From NCBI GenBank assembly GCA_015232455.1, contig JADFZQ010000013.1:26910-90909 (forward strand): a DNA stretch of 64,000 nt, in the 5' to 3' direction. How positions within the stretch are numbered: the stretch's first letter is position 1; every line of letters starts with the position of its first letter. Shown here piece after piece: positions 63,918 to 64,000 of the stretch. This stretch comes from Desulfamplus sp. (GTDB lineage: Bacteria; Desulfobacterota; Desulfobacteria; Desulfobacterales; Desulfobacteraceae). A program made the translations under genes and the position numbers. The notes beneath the pieces were generated by a model. The model was not told the origin of the DNA and searched no databases. It saw only the letters and a program-made list of their open reading frames with translations.

Positions 63918-64000
63918 TTATGATTTCGGAAAAAATTTGATAACGTCTTGATGGACTTCGTCCAACCAATTTTTTCTTTGTTCTTCGGAGCTTGTAACAA
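63918..64000 (-). CDS. C-terminal end of an unidentified ORF (5' part beyond window)
   Basis: The last 27 or so codons of a minus-strand frame, VTSSEEQRKNWLDEVHQDVI then KFFPKS and stop at 63918. It is too short to identify. It is included because it stops 8 bp before the attC-like site B, as a cassette gene would. Confidence 0.4.
   Translation of the reverse strand, partial: VTSSEEQRKNWLDEVHQDVIKFFPKS

Noticed and set aside
1..64000. CRISPR arrays, rRNA genes, prophage modules or intact insertion sequences
   Set aside because: No evenly spaced direct repeats, rRNA motifs, phage genes or complete transposases were seen.

Overview
The window is AT-rich, gene-dense bacterial chromosome. Its gene content points to an anaerobic, sulfate-reducer-like member of the Desulfobacterota (Desulfobacterales type). 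The evidence is a complete CODH/acetyl-CoA synthase set, an anaerobic cobamide lower-ligand gene under a cobalamin riboswitch, a sigma54-controlled acyl-CoA module and many chemosensory and two-component proteins. The genus is not determined from sequence alone.

Layout. 1-3916 (minus): a TetR regulator, an FAD oxidoreductase and a ThDP enzyme cut by the window edge, probably one operon with its own operator. 4359-7594 (minus): lon and tsaB. 7664-7873: a decayed ISAs1-type transposase end. 7959-13922 (minus): acyl-CoA dehydrogenase and CoA-transferase behind a -24/-12 promoter, two palindromic upstream sites and a GAF-PAS-PAS-AAA+ sigma54 activator; a frameshifted liv ATPase tail lies just upstream. 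14341-16133: nadK and an EamA exporter, convergent. 16345-19405: cobalamin riboswitch, terminator, bzaF (ThiC paralogue), cobT. 19521-24500: chemoreceptor, CheY-like protein, first CooC-type ATPase, CtpA protease. 24750-31240: pyrE and an envelope block (lipoprotein, LysM protein, M23 peptidase) followed by gpsA and a TatD hydrolase. 31269-31979: HPt protein and a small unknown. 32148-40742 (minus): acsD-cooS-acsB-acsC-acsE. 41285-48406 (plus): fhs, folD, second CooC-type ATPase, fused ADP-forming acyl-CoA synthetase and a DUF1844 protein; a DUF29 gene lies on minus between folD and the ATPase. 48467-51966: ispE, tRNA-Gln, prs, rplY, pth. 52056-57290: hybrid histidine kinase, trpEG. 57505-61709: a TerD-like/trypsin fusion protein and a CheA-like kinase with an internal HPt. 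61939-64000: an aldo/keto reductase of unlike composition, a chemoreceptor remnant and what looks like an integron gene-cassette array: two 64-bp attC-like sites flanking a GNAT gene, with the end of another ORF beyond.

How the genes fit together. 32-48 kb encodes most of the carbonyl and tetrahydrofolate branches of the Wood-Ljungdahl pathway, with two Ni-insertion-type ATPases (CooC family) and an ADP-forming acetyl-CoA synthetase that could couple acetyl-CoA to ATP. Methylene-THF reductase and formate dehydrogenase are not in the window. The corrinoid protein AcsCD and methyltransferase AcsE need a cobamide, which fits the riboswitch-controlled bzaF-cobT pair elsewhere in the window. The sigma54 module probably handles activation and oxidation of a short-chain acyl substrate. 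The least explained items are the TerD-trypsin fusion, the TolA-like tail on AcsD, the attC-like cassette region and several conserved-looking palindromes.
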